The notes under the pieces are model-generated. The model ran no database searches. It worked only from the letters and a program-made list of their open reading frames with translations, and was not told the DNA's origin. The position numbers and the translations under genes are program-made. This document shows, piece by piece, positions 21,809-33,574 of a stretch of 64,000 bases of DNA (positions are counted from its first letter, which is position 1; each line of letters opens with the position of its first letter). The stretch is from Tieghemiomyces parasiticus (taxonomy: Eukaryota > Kickxellomycota > Dimargaritomycetes > Dimargaritales > Dimargaritaceae). Where the stretch lies: positions 18,887-82,886 of the forward strand of contig JANBPT010000073.1 of the NCBI GenBank assembly GCA_027575765.1, in the 5' to 3' direction.

Positions 21809-23194
21809 CTAAGTAGTGGACCAGTAATATGCATTGGATTCGTAGGTGACGGCCACCAGCTTGTTGTCAGGCGACAAACGTACGGGCATCGAATTAGGTG
21901 CCCATAACTCGCAGTCCCAGGGCTCATCACTGGCCGGCACCTGATGACGCAGGGTGCGTACCGCCGTGTGCCAGCCGTACCGTGCACTACAAGCTACTAC
22001 GGTAGCCATCAAGTTGATTGATAAGAGCCGGTCGAAGTACTTCACGAAGTCGTGACGTTCTAACTGCGCCGCCACGGCCAGGCCTAGAGAGTACAGGGGT
22101 TGCAGGTCGGGGCGGAGTGCTGATCCAGCAGCCGTGGTGACCCGACACTGTCGCATCGTGGCGAAGAGCGTGTCCAGTACCTCAAGGCGTCCGTCGTAAA
22201 TAAACGTGACGAGGAGGGACCGGGTCATGGCCATGGGTAGATCTTGGGCGCCCTGCTTGCGGAAATTGAAAGCGTAGTGGGGATCTGCAGGGCTATGCTC
22301 GGATTGGTAGTCCGTCAGGAGGATGGCGTAGCGACAAAATGGTTCGGGCCACAGGGTGGACAGGGCGGCTTTGAGGGGGTTGGTGAAGGCCGGGCTGAAC
22401 ACGTAAGTAATAAAGGTGCTCACCGACGCTAGGTCTCTCTGGCGCAGCTCCGCGATAAAGGGTGCGTTGAGTTCGAGGAGGTTTCGGGATTCCGGCGCTC
22501 CCACGTCCACTTCGCGGCCAACTTGTGCAAGGTGGAGCAGTTGGCCTTGGAACTCGGCAAAAAGGGGTCCGTGATCAATGTGGCGCTCAAACATTGCCCG
22601 CCGGGCTTCGGCGGTATCCTGATTGCGTGGAACGCCGAGCTCGGATAGGTCGCGCCGATAGAGGTTTGCAAGTAGCATCTTGGTGACAAACCAGGAGCGG
22701 GTGTAGTGGTATATGAAAGGCAGGAACGACTGGAACCGATCGTTTTGGTTCGCTGCAGTCGCCTGGATATACTGCGTTGGGTCAAGTGCGAACTTTAGGT
22801 AGGCCTGCGAAGTGGGTGGGTTGTCACCCCGGGAATGTTATCAATGAAATGCCGGTTAGCCCACAGGTGGAGGAGTTTGGAGTTCACCTGAAGAAGGTAC
22901 ATATCCCACAGGGCCCTGCTGAATTCCTATAACTGGTTTACACCTCCCTGTTCTCACTGCCTTTACCTTACGCTGTAGTCTGGGCCAGTACATTCGGCAG
23001 TGATATTGAGAGCTTAGGTTGACGTTTTCCATGGTCATGATGTCACGTAGTGGTATCAGGTCAAGGATGGTGAGTTTGAGTTCGGAACAGAGCGTCGATA
23101 GTCGGTCTGAGGGTCGTTTGTCTGATAGGGTCGCGGATGTACCGGTGGCTGCAGCCGAGAAGGCAAGCCACTGTAGGCAGGTCGATTTCCGCAT
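21809..23194 (-). CDS. F-box-like protein with apparent signal peptide
   Basis: Two exons: 23194-22967 and 22804-21809. The 162-nt intron has donor AAG|GTAAAG, acceptor TTCGCAG| and is phase 0; the product is 407 residues. Residues about 36-76 (STLCSELKLTILDLIPLRDI and the following MTMENVNLSSQYHCRMYW) fit the F-box pattern, which recruits SCF ubiquitin ligases through Skp1. Yet the ATG at 23194 gives MRKSTCLQWLAFSAAATGTSA, which resembles a secretory signal peptide. An upstream TTG at 23215 is in frame but is not a likely start. The C-terminal ~330 residues are helical with no known domain recognised. Secretion and SCF function conflict, so either the leader is not a true signal, or this is an F-box-like fold used elsewhere. 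Divergent from the PIG-T gene. Confidence 0.65.
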
Positions 23195-24526
23195 GATCGA
23201 AAGGGATGTGAGCAATAAGGCTGAGCTATCGATCTAAATCCGAACTAACGATACTGAGGCAAACTATAAATCGCTTTTTTGGAAAAGAACAAACTAATAG
23301 GGGCCGTACGATGCCTGCGACGCTGAAGTCAACGGATCAGATGGGTAGTGCCCCAATAAACTAGTTTAATATAAACCACGAAATCGGCTGATCTAATTAG
23401 CCGAACCAGCTTCCGTGTAAGTGGCGGGACTCCGGCCCACTCTCACCAGAGTTCGATGGCCAGGCGGTTAACCAGTACGGGGTGGCGTAGATGGTCATTG
23501 GGCCACCTTTGTGACACCACGGTCGCCCTGATCTTGCAGATGGTTCATCGGCTGTCCCGTCAGTGACAGCTCAACCGAAAGAAAGGCACGTGTATGTGGC
23601 ATTCAGGTCGTAAGGGTGCGCGGGTTGGTGTCCCCCCAACGCTCTACTGTTCTCTGTTAACTGTCGTCGGCTTGTACACGATGGGCTGGGAAAGGGTGCG
23701 GGATGGCGAGTAGCGGGAACAGAGGGTGAGGCGTAATCTGTTGGGCGTTACGTCCACCCTTTCCCGTTCTGGCGGTGTCGTACAGGTCCTTACTTGGACG
23801 GTACCGCCTTTCTCCATCCCACACGCCCTTGCCAATCAAACCATCACGTCGTCTAGACCCCCTCGCCATTTTGTATCAGGCACTGGCCACCATTGCACAT
23901 TATACTGGGGAGGGAGACATGGGGTGGAAGCGTGAGTGAGTGGGGGGGAGGGGGTGTCGGGCTAGGGCATAGCCTCCCCGGCTATTGAAGGACCACGGGA
24001 TACGTCTTATAGCGTACAGTCGCATAGAGGAGGGGTTGATGTACACGTGTGCACCAGGAAGGAAAGTCAATGATGGCCTCTGTTTTGGAGCCGATCCCGG
24101 GCATCCCATTCCTAGCTGAACGGTGCCGTATCTACCGACTGCTAGAGCCAGTCAAGCCAGTGGAGGGGCCTGGTACTTGTGCATTGCGGAGTGGCCGGAG
24201 AGTTGAGATTGCCAATGGCGCAGTAAACACTACAAAGATGGAACATTTTCCACGAGGCGGTAGTGGGGGGCTTTGGCATTAAGCGTCGAGCGGCCGTTGG
24301 TTCAGAGTAGCACTCGTCATTGCGATACGCACACTGCAAGACCCAGGCCTTAACTCCTGACATGCGACTCCGCTCATGGCGTGACCCTGCGGGCCACTGG
24401 AGGAGTGGTCGGTCATCATTAACCGAGCCCAACGTGGCTCATCTATCGCTCGCACGCTAGCATCCTCATTGTCAGTACCACTACCTGACATTTTCATTGA
24501 CGACAGCCACCGCCTAAATTCCGACA
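23195..24526. other. Divergent intergenic region between F-box-like and PIG-T genes
   Basis: No frame here has domain content or gene-like codon use. It likely holds the promoters of the two flanking divergent genes. Confidence 0.45.
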
Positions 24527-26567
24527 ATGCGGTTGCTTCACATCACCACGGGGCTGTTGTTAGCCTGTACCACGCCGTGGGTATCGGGCAGCCGTCCATT
24601 TCCAGAGACCTTTGATGAGCAACTCCTCGTCCATCCGCTGACCGCTGACAAGATTTTGTCACACTTCGACTTCCAGGTCCGCGTGCCAAGTCCAGCGCTG
24701 GGCTCGTCAGGTAAGTCCGCCCTCTGCGCCCACGGCCAGGCCCCGACCGGGCTTAACCTTTGGTTTTTTTTTTGTCTTTTTCGATTGGTGGGCCTGGGTG
24801 ACCAACCCCAAAGGCACAATGGGTGCCTATGGGCCTTACTCTGGGCTCCATAACTGATTGACTCACCCCCATGTCTGCGCAATACCACCCAACCCCTCGT
24901 ATTCGCCCCGTATCCCAGACGACCAACACTACCGACTGTTCCCCCGGCTCATCGGCCAGATCATTCAAAAGTATGAGGTCGAAGAGTTCCACCTCAAGTT
25001 CACCCAAGGCCACTGGGATTACGAGCGCTGGGGGTATCCCCCGGAGGTGTCCTCCGCACCCAGCCTCGAGCTACGGACACGGCTACGGGATTCGCCCGAC
25101 CTTGAAGAGCGCTGGCAGGGGTTCAATAACGCCCTCTCTGGTCTCTTCTGTGCCTCTATTAATTTCATCGACGGGACGACGACGTCGGAGCCGCGGTGGT
25201 CGTTCCAGCCCGCCGAAGAATTGCGCTCGGTACTGCAGCAGCCCACCGCCCCCTTCCCCGCTATTAGCCCGGCCTCGCTGCCAGTAATGGGGGCCAACGG
25301 CACTACCCCCACAGTGCTACGTCACTCCTTCCTCGCCCGCGAGAACGTATGCACTGAGAATCTCACGCCGTGGATCAAGCTACTTCCATGCCAGGCCCAG
25401 GCCGGGCTGGCCGGGCTTCTCAACTCGTACCGTTTGTACGATACCCACTTCCACTCTATGGGTATCCACGTCACGAGTGTCTGCCCGGACGCCCGGTGCA
25501 TCCAACGCGAACTCCAGACCCGCCAGACCCTCACCGTCGTGTCGGACCGTCACCGGGTGGCCTATCAACCGACGGCCCTGCTGGCGTCCCTCTTTGACCG
25601 TCGGTTGACAGGAGCCTGTCCACTGGCCCGGACCAGTCGCGTCCTCGTGACTGTGCCTGAAACTGGCGGGGCCCGGCTAGACACAGACCCTACGGCGTGG
25701 CTGCCGGCGACTTCCCTACCGGGCCACCGCGTCGCTGAGTTTGACCTGTACCAACTTGCCTCCCAACAACCCCATCCTGGGACGGGAATTGATTTGGCTC
25801 TGACCTGGCCCACCGTAGATAGTTCCGCCGGGCTACCGGCGCCCGTGGTACCACTTACCGTGCACCGCCAGGTGGCAGGTCACGGCCTCGAACACGGTCA
25901 CCTTCTAGTCACCATCACGAACCGGGGCGACCAACCGCAGACGGTAACCTACCTGGATACGCTACCCTGGTACCTCAACGTCTACTTCCACACGCTGGCT
26001 TTCCATACCCACTCGTTGGAGGATGCCACGGGCGGTTCCGGTGACCTCTCTCCGACGGCCCCCATCGATATGTACCTGCAGACGTCGCTCGACCACGGCC
26101 GGCCCTCGGCCATGGAGCTCAAACTGGTTCTGGCACCGCAGTCTCGGACCACCATCACAATGGATTTCGACAAGGCCTTCCTCAAGTATACCGAACACCC
26201 GCCCGACGCTAACCGCGGTCTCAACGTCGGGTCGGCCATCCTCAGCGCGCTCGACCTTCCAGCCCCGGTCGTGTCATCCTGCACATACCAGCGCCTCCTG
26301 CTCCGCTCAGGCGCCAGCCGGACCGCGGATAAGCATAGCGAGGAGGAGATGGTGACGGCCTGCCTCACTCGCCTCTATACGGAACTGTTCCTCGTCAACC
26401 TGCCCACCCCAGACTTCAGTATGCCCTACAATGTGATTGCCTTCACCTGCACCGTCCTGGCTTTCTTCTTTGGGTCCATGTTCAATGCCCTCATCCGCGG
26501 CTATACGGCGGTCGAGGTGGAAGATGAGCTGAAGGCGGAAGAGTCAGACGCCAAGAAGGTGGACTAG
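24527..26567 (+). CDS. GPI16: GPI transamidase subunit PIG-T/Gpi16
   Basis: Subunit of the ER GPI transamidase that cleaves pre-proteins and attaches the GPI anchor; PIG-T/Gpi16 links to the catalytic Gpi8 by a disulfide. Two exons: 24527-24710 and 24919-26567. The intron of 208 nt (GTAAGT...CCCAG, phase 1) restores PALGSSDDQHYRLFPRLIGQ. Without splicing the conserved block is lost. The spliced product is 610 residues, near the yeast length. Seen: N-terminal signal peptide (MRLLHITTGLLLACTTPWVSG); family blocks such as HYRLFPRLIG, EFHLKFTQGHW and YERWGYPPE; a C-terminal membrane segment at about 566-587 (NVIAFTCTVLAFFFGSMF); and a short acidic/lysine-containing cytosolic tail. Convergent with NDUFS6, 249 nt apart. 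Confidence 0.93.
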
Positions 26568-26816
26568 CTTGGCCGGGCCCTGCATCTGAATGTGTGAGAG
26601 GGGGGGGCTGGCGTTCTTAAGGATACATAATAATGGTCCACAATAAATAGCTCACAACCTGTCTAGCATTGCTGTTAAGGACAAACGAATTAAAAACAAA
26701 CGACTGCGGCGTAGTGTGAAATGAAGTTTAATTTTGCAGCTAGAGGCCGCCACTGCGAGAGTCGCCAAGGCGGCCACTCTAAAATAATAATAGGAGGTCA
26801 TCCACCAAGTCCTTCT

Positions 26817-27326
26817 TTAATGGTGGTGCGGGGCCTTTTGGAAACGCAGCCCGCAGTACCCGCACGCGTGGGGAATATCTTCTTGGTCGAGGTTGATGTA
26901 CACCTTGGGGTGACCGAGTGAGCCACCACCACCATCGCACACAGCCTTCCGGCCATCAACGACACGGATGGGCTCCTCGGCAATCAGGTCGATCGCGGCC
27001 ATCGGGCGGGGCTGGGCCAGCAGGTCGACCTGGGCGAATCGCGGGTCGTCCATGGCCACGGTCCGCGGACGCTGCTGGCGTGACCAGGTAGTCGGATGGT
27101 TGGGCGACTGCTTGGCGGCCTCAATGGAGGCGGTCTGCGGGTCGGTGATCGTAATAGGTTTGGTTGACTCGTGGACGACCACTTTGCCTTCCTCAATGGA
27201 GACTGTGTCCGACTCTTTGGGTTGCGAAGAGAGGAAGCGGCGGTGGAGGGACGCGGCGGTTGGCAGACGGCGCGCGACCGAAAGAGGCCGCGCGGTGAGG
27301 CTGGTTAGCCGTAGATTGCGGAGCAT
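26817..27326 (-). CDS. NDUFS6: NADH dehydrogenase (complex I) NDUFS6-type zinc subunit
   Basis: Accessory subunit of mitochondrial complex I, carrying the zf-CHCC zinc site near the peripheral arm. 169 residues, single exon. The N-terminus is rich in Arg, Ser and Leu with no acid ([20 protein letters not shown]), a mitochondrial presequence ending near the FLSS motif. The zinc ligands are visible as C130, H139, C155 and C158 in [16 protein letters not shown] and [11 protein letters not shown]. The middle contains [19 protein letters not shown], shared with the family. Divergent from the ENY2 gene. Confidence 0.92.
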   Translation of the reverse strand: MLRNLRLTSLTARPLSVARRLPTAASLHRRFLSSQPKESDTVSIEEGKVVVHESTKPITITDPQTASIEAAKQSPNHPTTWSRQQRPRTVAMDDPRFAQVDLLAQPRPMAAIDLIAEEPIRVVDGRKAVCDGGGGSLGHPKVYINLDQEDIPHACGYCGLRFQKAPHHH

Positions 27327-28066
27327 GTTGCACAGATTTGCGGGTAAAGGGATAGGGGGATAAGAGGAAACAGGCGAGGTAGATAAAATAAGGCTGTTTG
27401 TGGGAAGGATGTAGTCGAAGGGATCGTAAAGTCACATGGTTGGGCAGGGGCTGTCAAGATCTGCCATGCCAATGGAATGGTAACGAGAGCCCGGGGATAG
27501 TGTCGATGTGAGGGGTTGGGGTGGCGGGGAGACCTGAACACACACACACATACTCTTGGTTGTGCGGATTCGACTCGCCACCCCCGCTTCCCTGGCACCT
27601 TGAATCTTGTAAAGTTGGCCAGGCCATAGCGTGGAGGATAGAATCGGGCCGTTCACTAATGTGGCTAGGTCTATACCTTGGGAAAGGAGGGGGAAGGCTT
27701 CAAGGGCCTGTTGCGACCCCGTTGGGCGGCACCTTGATAGCTAGCCCGGATGCACCCTCTCTCCAGAGTGACCTGGCGAGCTGCATCTTCATGCCTTGGT
27801 TATTTCAATCGTCCTATTAGGTGCCCGACCAAACCCACTCCCCCCACTCACCTAATTTACAGCTACCCGCGTTCCTGTTACCCCAAGACAGCCATCACTA
27901 CTCCCCGCCACTAAGCCGAGCCTAGCTCCTGACCCTCGCTTATATTACTTCCATCTCCTTTCTGTTGCCCTACTCCAAGCTGAGCCGACTCTGACCCGCT
28001 CTAATATCGCTCCATTATCTCTGGCAACTGGTCTTTTCTTTGGACACCTTGGTAATCCTCTTGACC
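27327..28066. other. Divergent spacer between NDUFS6 and ENY2
   Basis: It likely serves as a two-way promoter. A short (CA)n tract is at 27539-27550. No gene seen. Confidence 0.45.
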
Positions 28067-28551
28067 ATGGCCCAGGACGCTGTAGCCGACCGGGTCAAGG
28101 TGGCCGTTGAGCAGCGGTTAGTTGAGTCTGGAGAGAAAGAACGGTTGCAAGAGATCCTCCGCGCCCATCTCATCGAGTCGGGATGGAAAGACCACGTCAA
28201 GGCCCAGTGCCGTGATATCATCCGCGCTCGTGGGGCGGCCAACTCGTCTGTTGAGCAGCTCATGCGGGAGGTTGCTCCCGATGCCCGAGGTAAGCCTGCT
28301 TTTTTTTTTTCACCCGTCGGTTGGAAGATTGTGGCCCCGTATATTTTTAAAGGCGCCCTTCTTTCTCACGTACCCAGCCTAACTAACCTCCCCGTTGTAC
28401 CTTCTCGGACGTTTCACTTCCCTTTTCCACGGCCACCGGTCCTTCAGCCAACATCCCTGAAAATGTCAAGCGGACACTACTTACTCGGCTCAAGACCTAC
28501 CTAATGGAAAACATCCAAGACTTGGACGCTACGCCGCCTAGCCAGCCCTAG
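28067..28551 (+). CDS. SUS1: ENY2/Sus1, SAGA and TREX-2 subunit
   Basis: Small helical protein shared by the SAGA deubiquitinase module and the nuclear-pore TREX-2 mRNA export complex. Exons 28067-28289 and 28448-28551, intron 158 nt (GTAAGC...TTCAG, phase 1). The product is 108 residues. Exon 1 contains VEQRLVESGEKERLQEILRA and LIESGWKDHVKAQCRDII, almost diagnostic for ENY2. Exon 2 adds IPENVKRTLLTRLKTYLMEN, matching the last helix of the family. The spliced length fits the family (human about 101). The ATG at 28067 is chosen over an in-frame upstream codon at 28040, which is not an ATG. Confidence 0.95.
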
Positions 28552-31343
28552 CCGCACTGCGCTGCCTTTCTGATCCCTCCCCTCTCGATCTTGCTGTTCC
28601 TCTGCACCATGTACCTTACCGACTAAATTTATGTATTAAAAACGCCATGTGCTCTCTAAGCAGTAGACTACTGCCAGTCCTGTAAGAAGCTGGCATTTGT
28701 TGAATACGTGCACCATCTTTTCGTCCATGGCCTGATTCTCTAGTTGTTCAACCGCTTAAATGGTTAAATGTATCCTCAATGTGGCAAAATAGGCTACAGA
28801 TGAGGCCACGCCACATAGGCGGACAATTTGCTTATCCAAACTATGCTCTTCGCGAGTTTAACTATGAACCACACTCTATAGTAACTCCCGGCGAACTGGC
28901 CAATGGAGTGTGCATTGGTACCTTGCGAATATATATATATCTTAATTTATGGATGTAGGCCAACTAGTATAGCTCCTTGGTGGCGGCAGGACCGAAACGA
29001 TACAATTCAGCCGGACCGTTAAGCCACTTCTGACATGCCCAAGTTCCCTTGGCCCGAACCCCGGATATTATTTTTTTAAAAAAATTCAGGACTCAATGAC
29101 CAGGCCTCAATTACGGTAGAGTGGCACATCGCATCAGCAATTGTAAAATAGTCAAGGGCCATTGAACGGTTAAGTATCGGTCCAAACGGAAGCTAGCCCC
29201 TTTAGAGTGTTTACCTAGCCTAGTGAAAGATCGCCAAGAGGTCAACCTTTGACTCAATTTACAGATGCGAGGGAGAGATGAGAAATTCATCACAGCCGAC
29301 AGCACACTGCATACGGGATTACGATCGATTATGAGGCGTGCACCCCAGGAAGGGGCGAAGGGAATACATGAGTGGCGGATCGAGACCGAGGGTGGAGCTA
29401 CAGGATAAAGCAAATATCTATTGTACGTTTGACTTTAGCACAGCGTAGTAAACGATGGCCCACTTATTTACGGACAAGTTTTAACTTTGCCGACAGGACG
29501 CCGTCCTGTTTTACCAAGGGGGTCCGGTGCAGTTCTGTCCGCCAACGGCGAGCAAATTCGGGTTCGTCCACTTGGACCGAAACTGGAGGCTGCCGAGGTT
29601 GCCCTACGTCTTTTAACACTTCCGAAAATAGCCGATGTCAACCGGAAAGCAATGATGAATCCTTCATAACGTGACAGCGACTAGGTAGGTTTGATGTTAT
29701 GATGGCGAAGCTTGGTGGTATTAGCTGGAAAATATCTAAGCGCCTTTGGTTATAGGGCCAGCCACAGCCAATCCCAATGGATCATGGCCTACGCTGGGCT
29801 CCAATGTGGACAGGTTAACGAAGCACACTTGACATTTTTTAACATAGGTAATGGCCTTCACCGGTCCAAAGGCAGGATGATTTTAACCCATCTGTGTTTC
29901 AAGGGCCAGTCGGTGTTGTAGGAATGTGGTCTATGGCCAGAGAGTAGGCGGGCGAGTGGACAGTAAGGAGATCAGTTCTATCCGCTTAGCTCGCAGCCCC
30001 CGTGCCGTAAAACAATAATAATAAAGTCTAGATGGTCGGGAGAAGAGGGCGAAGCCGTAAAGTGGAGTCTCTCGGCTATTGGAGTTGATAGGGCCCAGTG
30101 CCTTCGAAAATCTTGACCTGGTCTTATCAGTGCCGAGAGATAGGTAGCCGGTGAGGTCGCTAGTACAGCGGCAGACCTATGGCGTGACCTTATCTTTGCT
30201 GACCCCCCCCCTCCCCTAATCTTAGCTTAATCGTTGTAGCGCCACATAAAGGATGGATTCGCGAGCCTGATGCTGACGACTACGGTACGGAATGGGTGCA
30301 CGTGTGCAAGTCGCACATACGGGCTCTCTTCAAACTGGGGGGCTTCCGGTCAAGTTGTGCAATAACCACTTACAAATGAACGTCACGGCTAATCGAAGGG
30401 CCGGTCACTGGAAAGGGTATTTGCTTTTATTTTTCATTCAATCACCCTTGGACTACATTAGGGAAGAGGACTGGGGTGGTGGATCCCCAGTCGAAATAAA
30501 TCACCAATGATTCAGCCCGTGGGCCTTTGGTGCACTGAGGGACGGAAGCAAAATATAGATGCAGTCTAAACTATAATACAAAGGGGTGGCGAGAGAGGGG
30601 CGACTCCAATGCCACTATAAATCCCGGTGATTTCGAGAACCAATCCTGCCGGGGCCGTATAGGCCACTGCTCGGGCCCCCTACCTACTATCTATAAAGAG
30701 AGGTGGAAAAACAACATGACTATGCTACTCGGTGCAATGTGACGAGCTCGTGCTTCGGCGTCGTAGCTAGGGCAACAGCTCTCGGGTTTCGGCCAGAGCC
30801 TCCAAGATGAGCTTCATTTTGGTGATCAGCAGGCCGTGTCGTTTGCAAAATACTCCAGCGCCACGGAGGTTAAGTTTGGGATCCCGCAAAAGACAGCTGC
30901 ACTCGATCAACTGGGGGACTCTCCGCAGTTGCCCACCGCCAAAATGGTGTTTTCCATCTCTATACTCTCTTTTCTTCCCCGCTCCAAATAACCACCACTG
31001 TATCTACCGTGCAGTCTCTGCATATAAAACCGGCCGGTTTGTCCCCCTCCCTCTTCAGAAGGTATCCATCTCGGTTCCATGTCCTCCTCCCCAGAGTATC
31101 TCCAATGCCGCATTGGGCCTCGGTACCCCTCTTCTAATCGTCTTTTATTGATCTCTTTTCCCCTACACGACGCTAAGACGGCCTAAAAAGAGTACTGGTC
31201 GCATCTTACCACACCCCTACACTTGGATTTTTTAAATAAGCGCTTTGCTACCGCCACGCACTTGGACAGTATCGATTTTTAGCGTTGTACTCCTTCCTGT
31301 TCGGCCAAGCTTTGATTTGTCGCACGTCGGTCATTTTTTCGCC
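28552..31343. other. Long intergenic region
   Basis: 2.8 kb without a supported gene. It is more AT-rich than the coding parts, with an (AT)n tract near 28929-28940 and an A/T palindrome near 29069-29086. One minus-strand frame (30767-30910) looks protein-like and is discussed as a finding. A TATA-like ATATAAAA lies at 31022-31029. Confidence 0.45.
31022..31029 (+). promoter_or_regulatory. TATA-like element upstream of the mannosyltransferase
   Basis: ATATAAAA about 315 nt before the ATG at 31344. The distance would imply a long leader, so support is weak. Confidence 0.25.
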
Positions 31344-32561
31344 ATGGGTAGCATCCTCAATAGCACGACGTACCGGGTCGTGTTCATCCTGGGTATGACC
31401 GTCTTTCTCCTGCACCTCCTATTCACTTTCGGCGGGTCCCGTTGGTCGGGTTTCCACGGTACATCATCACCCCCCAACTGCACCGTCCTTGTAGCCCCTA
31501 GTGGCGTGGCCATGGCTGAGAAAGCGGTAGCCACACCTCTCGTTACTAGCAAAATCAGCCCGCCCACCACCACGCCGGGCAAGCGGGCTAACGCCGTGTT
31601 TGTTATCCTGGCGCGAAACCACGAGCTCTTCGGTCTAGGTCGAAGCCTGCAGCAGCTCGAGCAGCGCTTTAACCATCAATTCAACTACCCGTACGTGTTT
31701 CTGAATGACGAGCCCTTCGATGATGATTTTAAACGAGTAGCCGCCGCCGTGGTGAGCGGTAATGTGTCATTCGGCCTCATTCCCAAGGAGCACTGGAGTT
31801 ATCCATCATGGATCGACCTTAACAAAGCTGCCGCGGGCCGCAAGAAACTCAAGAACATCATCTACGGCCCCAGCGAGTCATACCGCCACATGTGTCGCTT
31901 TAACTCGGGCTTTTTCTTCCACCACCCGCTACTCGCCCAGTACGAGTACTACTGGCGCGTGGAGCCGGATGTGGATTTCACGTGTAACATTGACTACGAC
32001 CCGTTCGTGTACATGCAGGAGCGAAGTCTCAAGTACGGCTTCACTATCAGCTTGCACGAGATTCCTCAGACGGTGGCCACACTTTGGAAGACCACCAAGG
32101 ATTTCATGGCTCAGCACCCTGAGTACGTGTCGCACCCCAACACCCTCGAGTGGGTGGTGGACAAGCGCACCGGTGACTACAATCTTTGCCATTTCTGGTC
32201 CAACTTTGAAATTGCCAACCTGAACCTACTGCGCTCCGAGCGGTACCAGGCCTATTTCGACCACCTGGACCAGGCCGGTGGCTTCTTTTACGAGCGCTGG
32301 GGCGACGCCCCTGTCCACTCGCTGGCGGCCGCCATGTTTCTACGTAAGGACGAGATTCACTTCTTTGAGGATATCGGCTACCGCCACTCGGTCTTCGAAA
32401 ACTGCCCCACTGGCTTGACGTTCAACCTCCAGAACTGCAACTGCAACTCCAAGCGGAGTGTCAACCTGCAGACCCATACGTGCACCGGGGACTTCCTCAA
32501 GTTGAGTCCGCAGAGCGACTTCAACATCACCACCATGAAGCAGCACAATGTTGTGCAGTAA
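31344..32561 (+). CDS. KRE2/KTR-family alpha-1,2-mannosyltransferase (GT15)
   Basis: Golgi type II membrane enzyme that transfers mannose from GDP-mannose in O- and N-glycan extension of fungal cell-wall proteins. Single exon, 405 residues from the ATG at 31344; an upstream TTG at 31245 is in frame but not a likely start. A short cytosolic N-terminus is followed by one membrane segment (about 11-29, RVVFILGMTVFLLHLLF), then a Thr/Pro stem and the catalytic domain from about residue 80. Family signatures: YYWRVEPDVDF (E207 in the metal/sugar-binding EPDV), NLCHFWSNFEIANL (E289, at the place of the proposed nucleophile), GGFFYERWGDAPVHS and DIGYRH. The Cys-rich C-terminus (CPTG...CNCNSK...CTGD) is also typical. 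Confidence 0.95.
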   Translation: MGSILNSTTYRVVFILGMTVFLLHLLFTFGGSRWSGFHGTSSPPNCTVLVAPSGVAMAEKAVATPLVTSKISPPTTTPGKRANAVFVILARNHELFGLGRSLQQLEQRFNHQFNYPYVFLNDEPFDDDFKRVAAAVVSGNVSFGLIPKEHWSYPSWIDLNKAAAGRKKLKNIIYGPSESYRHMCRFNSGFFFHHPLLAQYEYYWRVEPDVDFTCNIDYDPFVYMQERSLKYGFTISLHEIPQTVATLWKTTKDFMAQHPEYVSHPNTLEWVVDKRTGDYNLCHFWSNFEIANLNLLRSERYQAYFDHLDQAGGFFYERWGDAPVHSLAAAMFLRKDEIHFFEDIGYRHSVFENCPTGLTFNLQNCNCNSKRSVNLQTHTCTGDFLKLSPQSDFNITTMKQHNVVQ

Positions 32562-33574
32562 TATAAACACTGCCCTTTCACGTATCCCTTTATGATTACT
32601 AAGTTATACCGATACATTAAATGCCCAACTGTTGACACGGATCATTGGCCACTATATAGAGTCCGGCGGTATCATGCGTAACCTGGTTTTATAGCCCGGT
32701 CCAGAACTACAGCCATTCCTCATAAAACGGTCTACCCTCCTCTCCTACCATGATCAGCCCTACCTAACTCCCCCCCCACTGTGCCTGACGTTTCACCGAC
32801 TCTAGCTCATTATACTTCCTATTGTCATTTAGGACCATTCTTTTAAAAAATAACCTCTCATCAATGAGAGAAGTCTCTTTGTCGTGGCTTTTAAGGGTCC
32901 CCCGCGCATTCACCACCGTAAGCAAAGGGTAAATGAAGAAACGTAGTATGGTTAAGGAGCCACTTCCTACCACTGCCGACATACCTGCAGTTGCTATTCA
33001 TCATTCTGAAAGTCCCTAGTCCAGACACATTATTTTCTCGGAGTTACTGGCATGACATCCCAGGTTCCTAGTCGACCATGGGTCCCAAGGCGGTACTCCG
33101 AAGCCCGGCGGGAGAAGCCGTTCTGATTTTGCCGGTGTCTGTGCCGAGGTTTTGATGCACCTGATAGGTTGGATGGGCACCATTCCTTTGTATTTTACTC
33201 TACTGGAAACATGAATTTTCTAGCTTTCCGTACAGGTAGTCGCAATTAGGATATGTAGAGCTCAGCATTTCAATCCGGGGAAGTGACACTGAGCCAATAC
33301 AATGAGTATACACATACGCACACACACATTTTGGAGGTTAGCTAGATTGACCTTTATGCTATGCGTGATGAATGCATGGTAGAATAGAAAAAGCGGATAA
33401 ACATTGGAAAAATGAGAGGGTGCTTCATCTGAAAAATGAGGCAGGCATTACAATGAAAGTTTAGATGGCTATAGAATAGGGCGGGGTGGTGAGTTCCTAT
33501 AGCATCTCGACCCGGCGGGTTTTCTTTTGGCCAAAGAAAGATAATCATCCTCCGAATTACGATTAATCCTTGCC
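32562..33574. other. Spacer between convergent genes
   Basis: About 1 kb of 3' flanking sequence with a short (CA)n tract at 33308-33327. No gene supported. Confidence 0.45.

Noticed and set aside
29065..29090. T-run followed by A-run forming a palindrome
   Set aside because: Low-complexity A/T sequence; self-complementarity is expected and no transcript boundary points to it.
29480..29669. Protein-like frame LSANGEQIRVRPLGPKLEA
   Set aside because: Third positions are not GC-rich, no ATG or clear splice signals, and other frames over the same bases look equally open.
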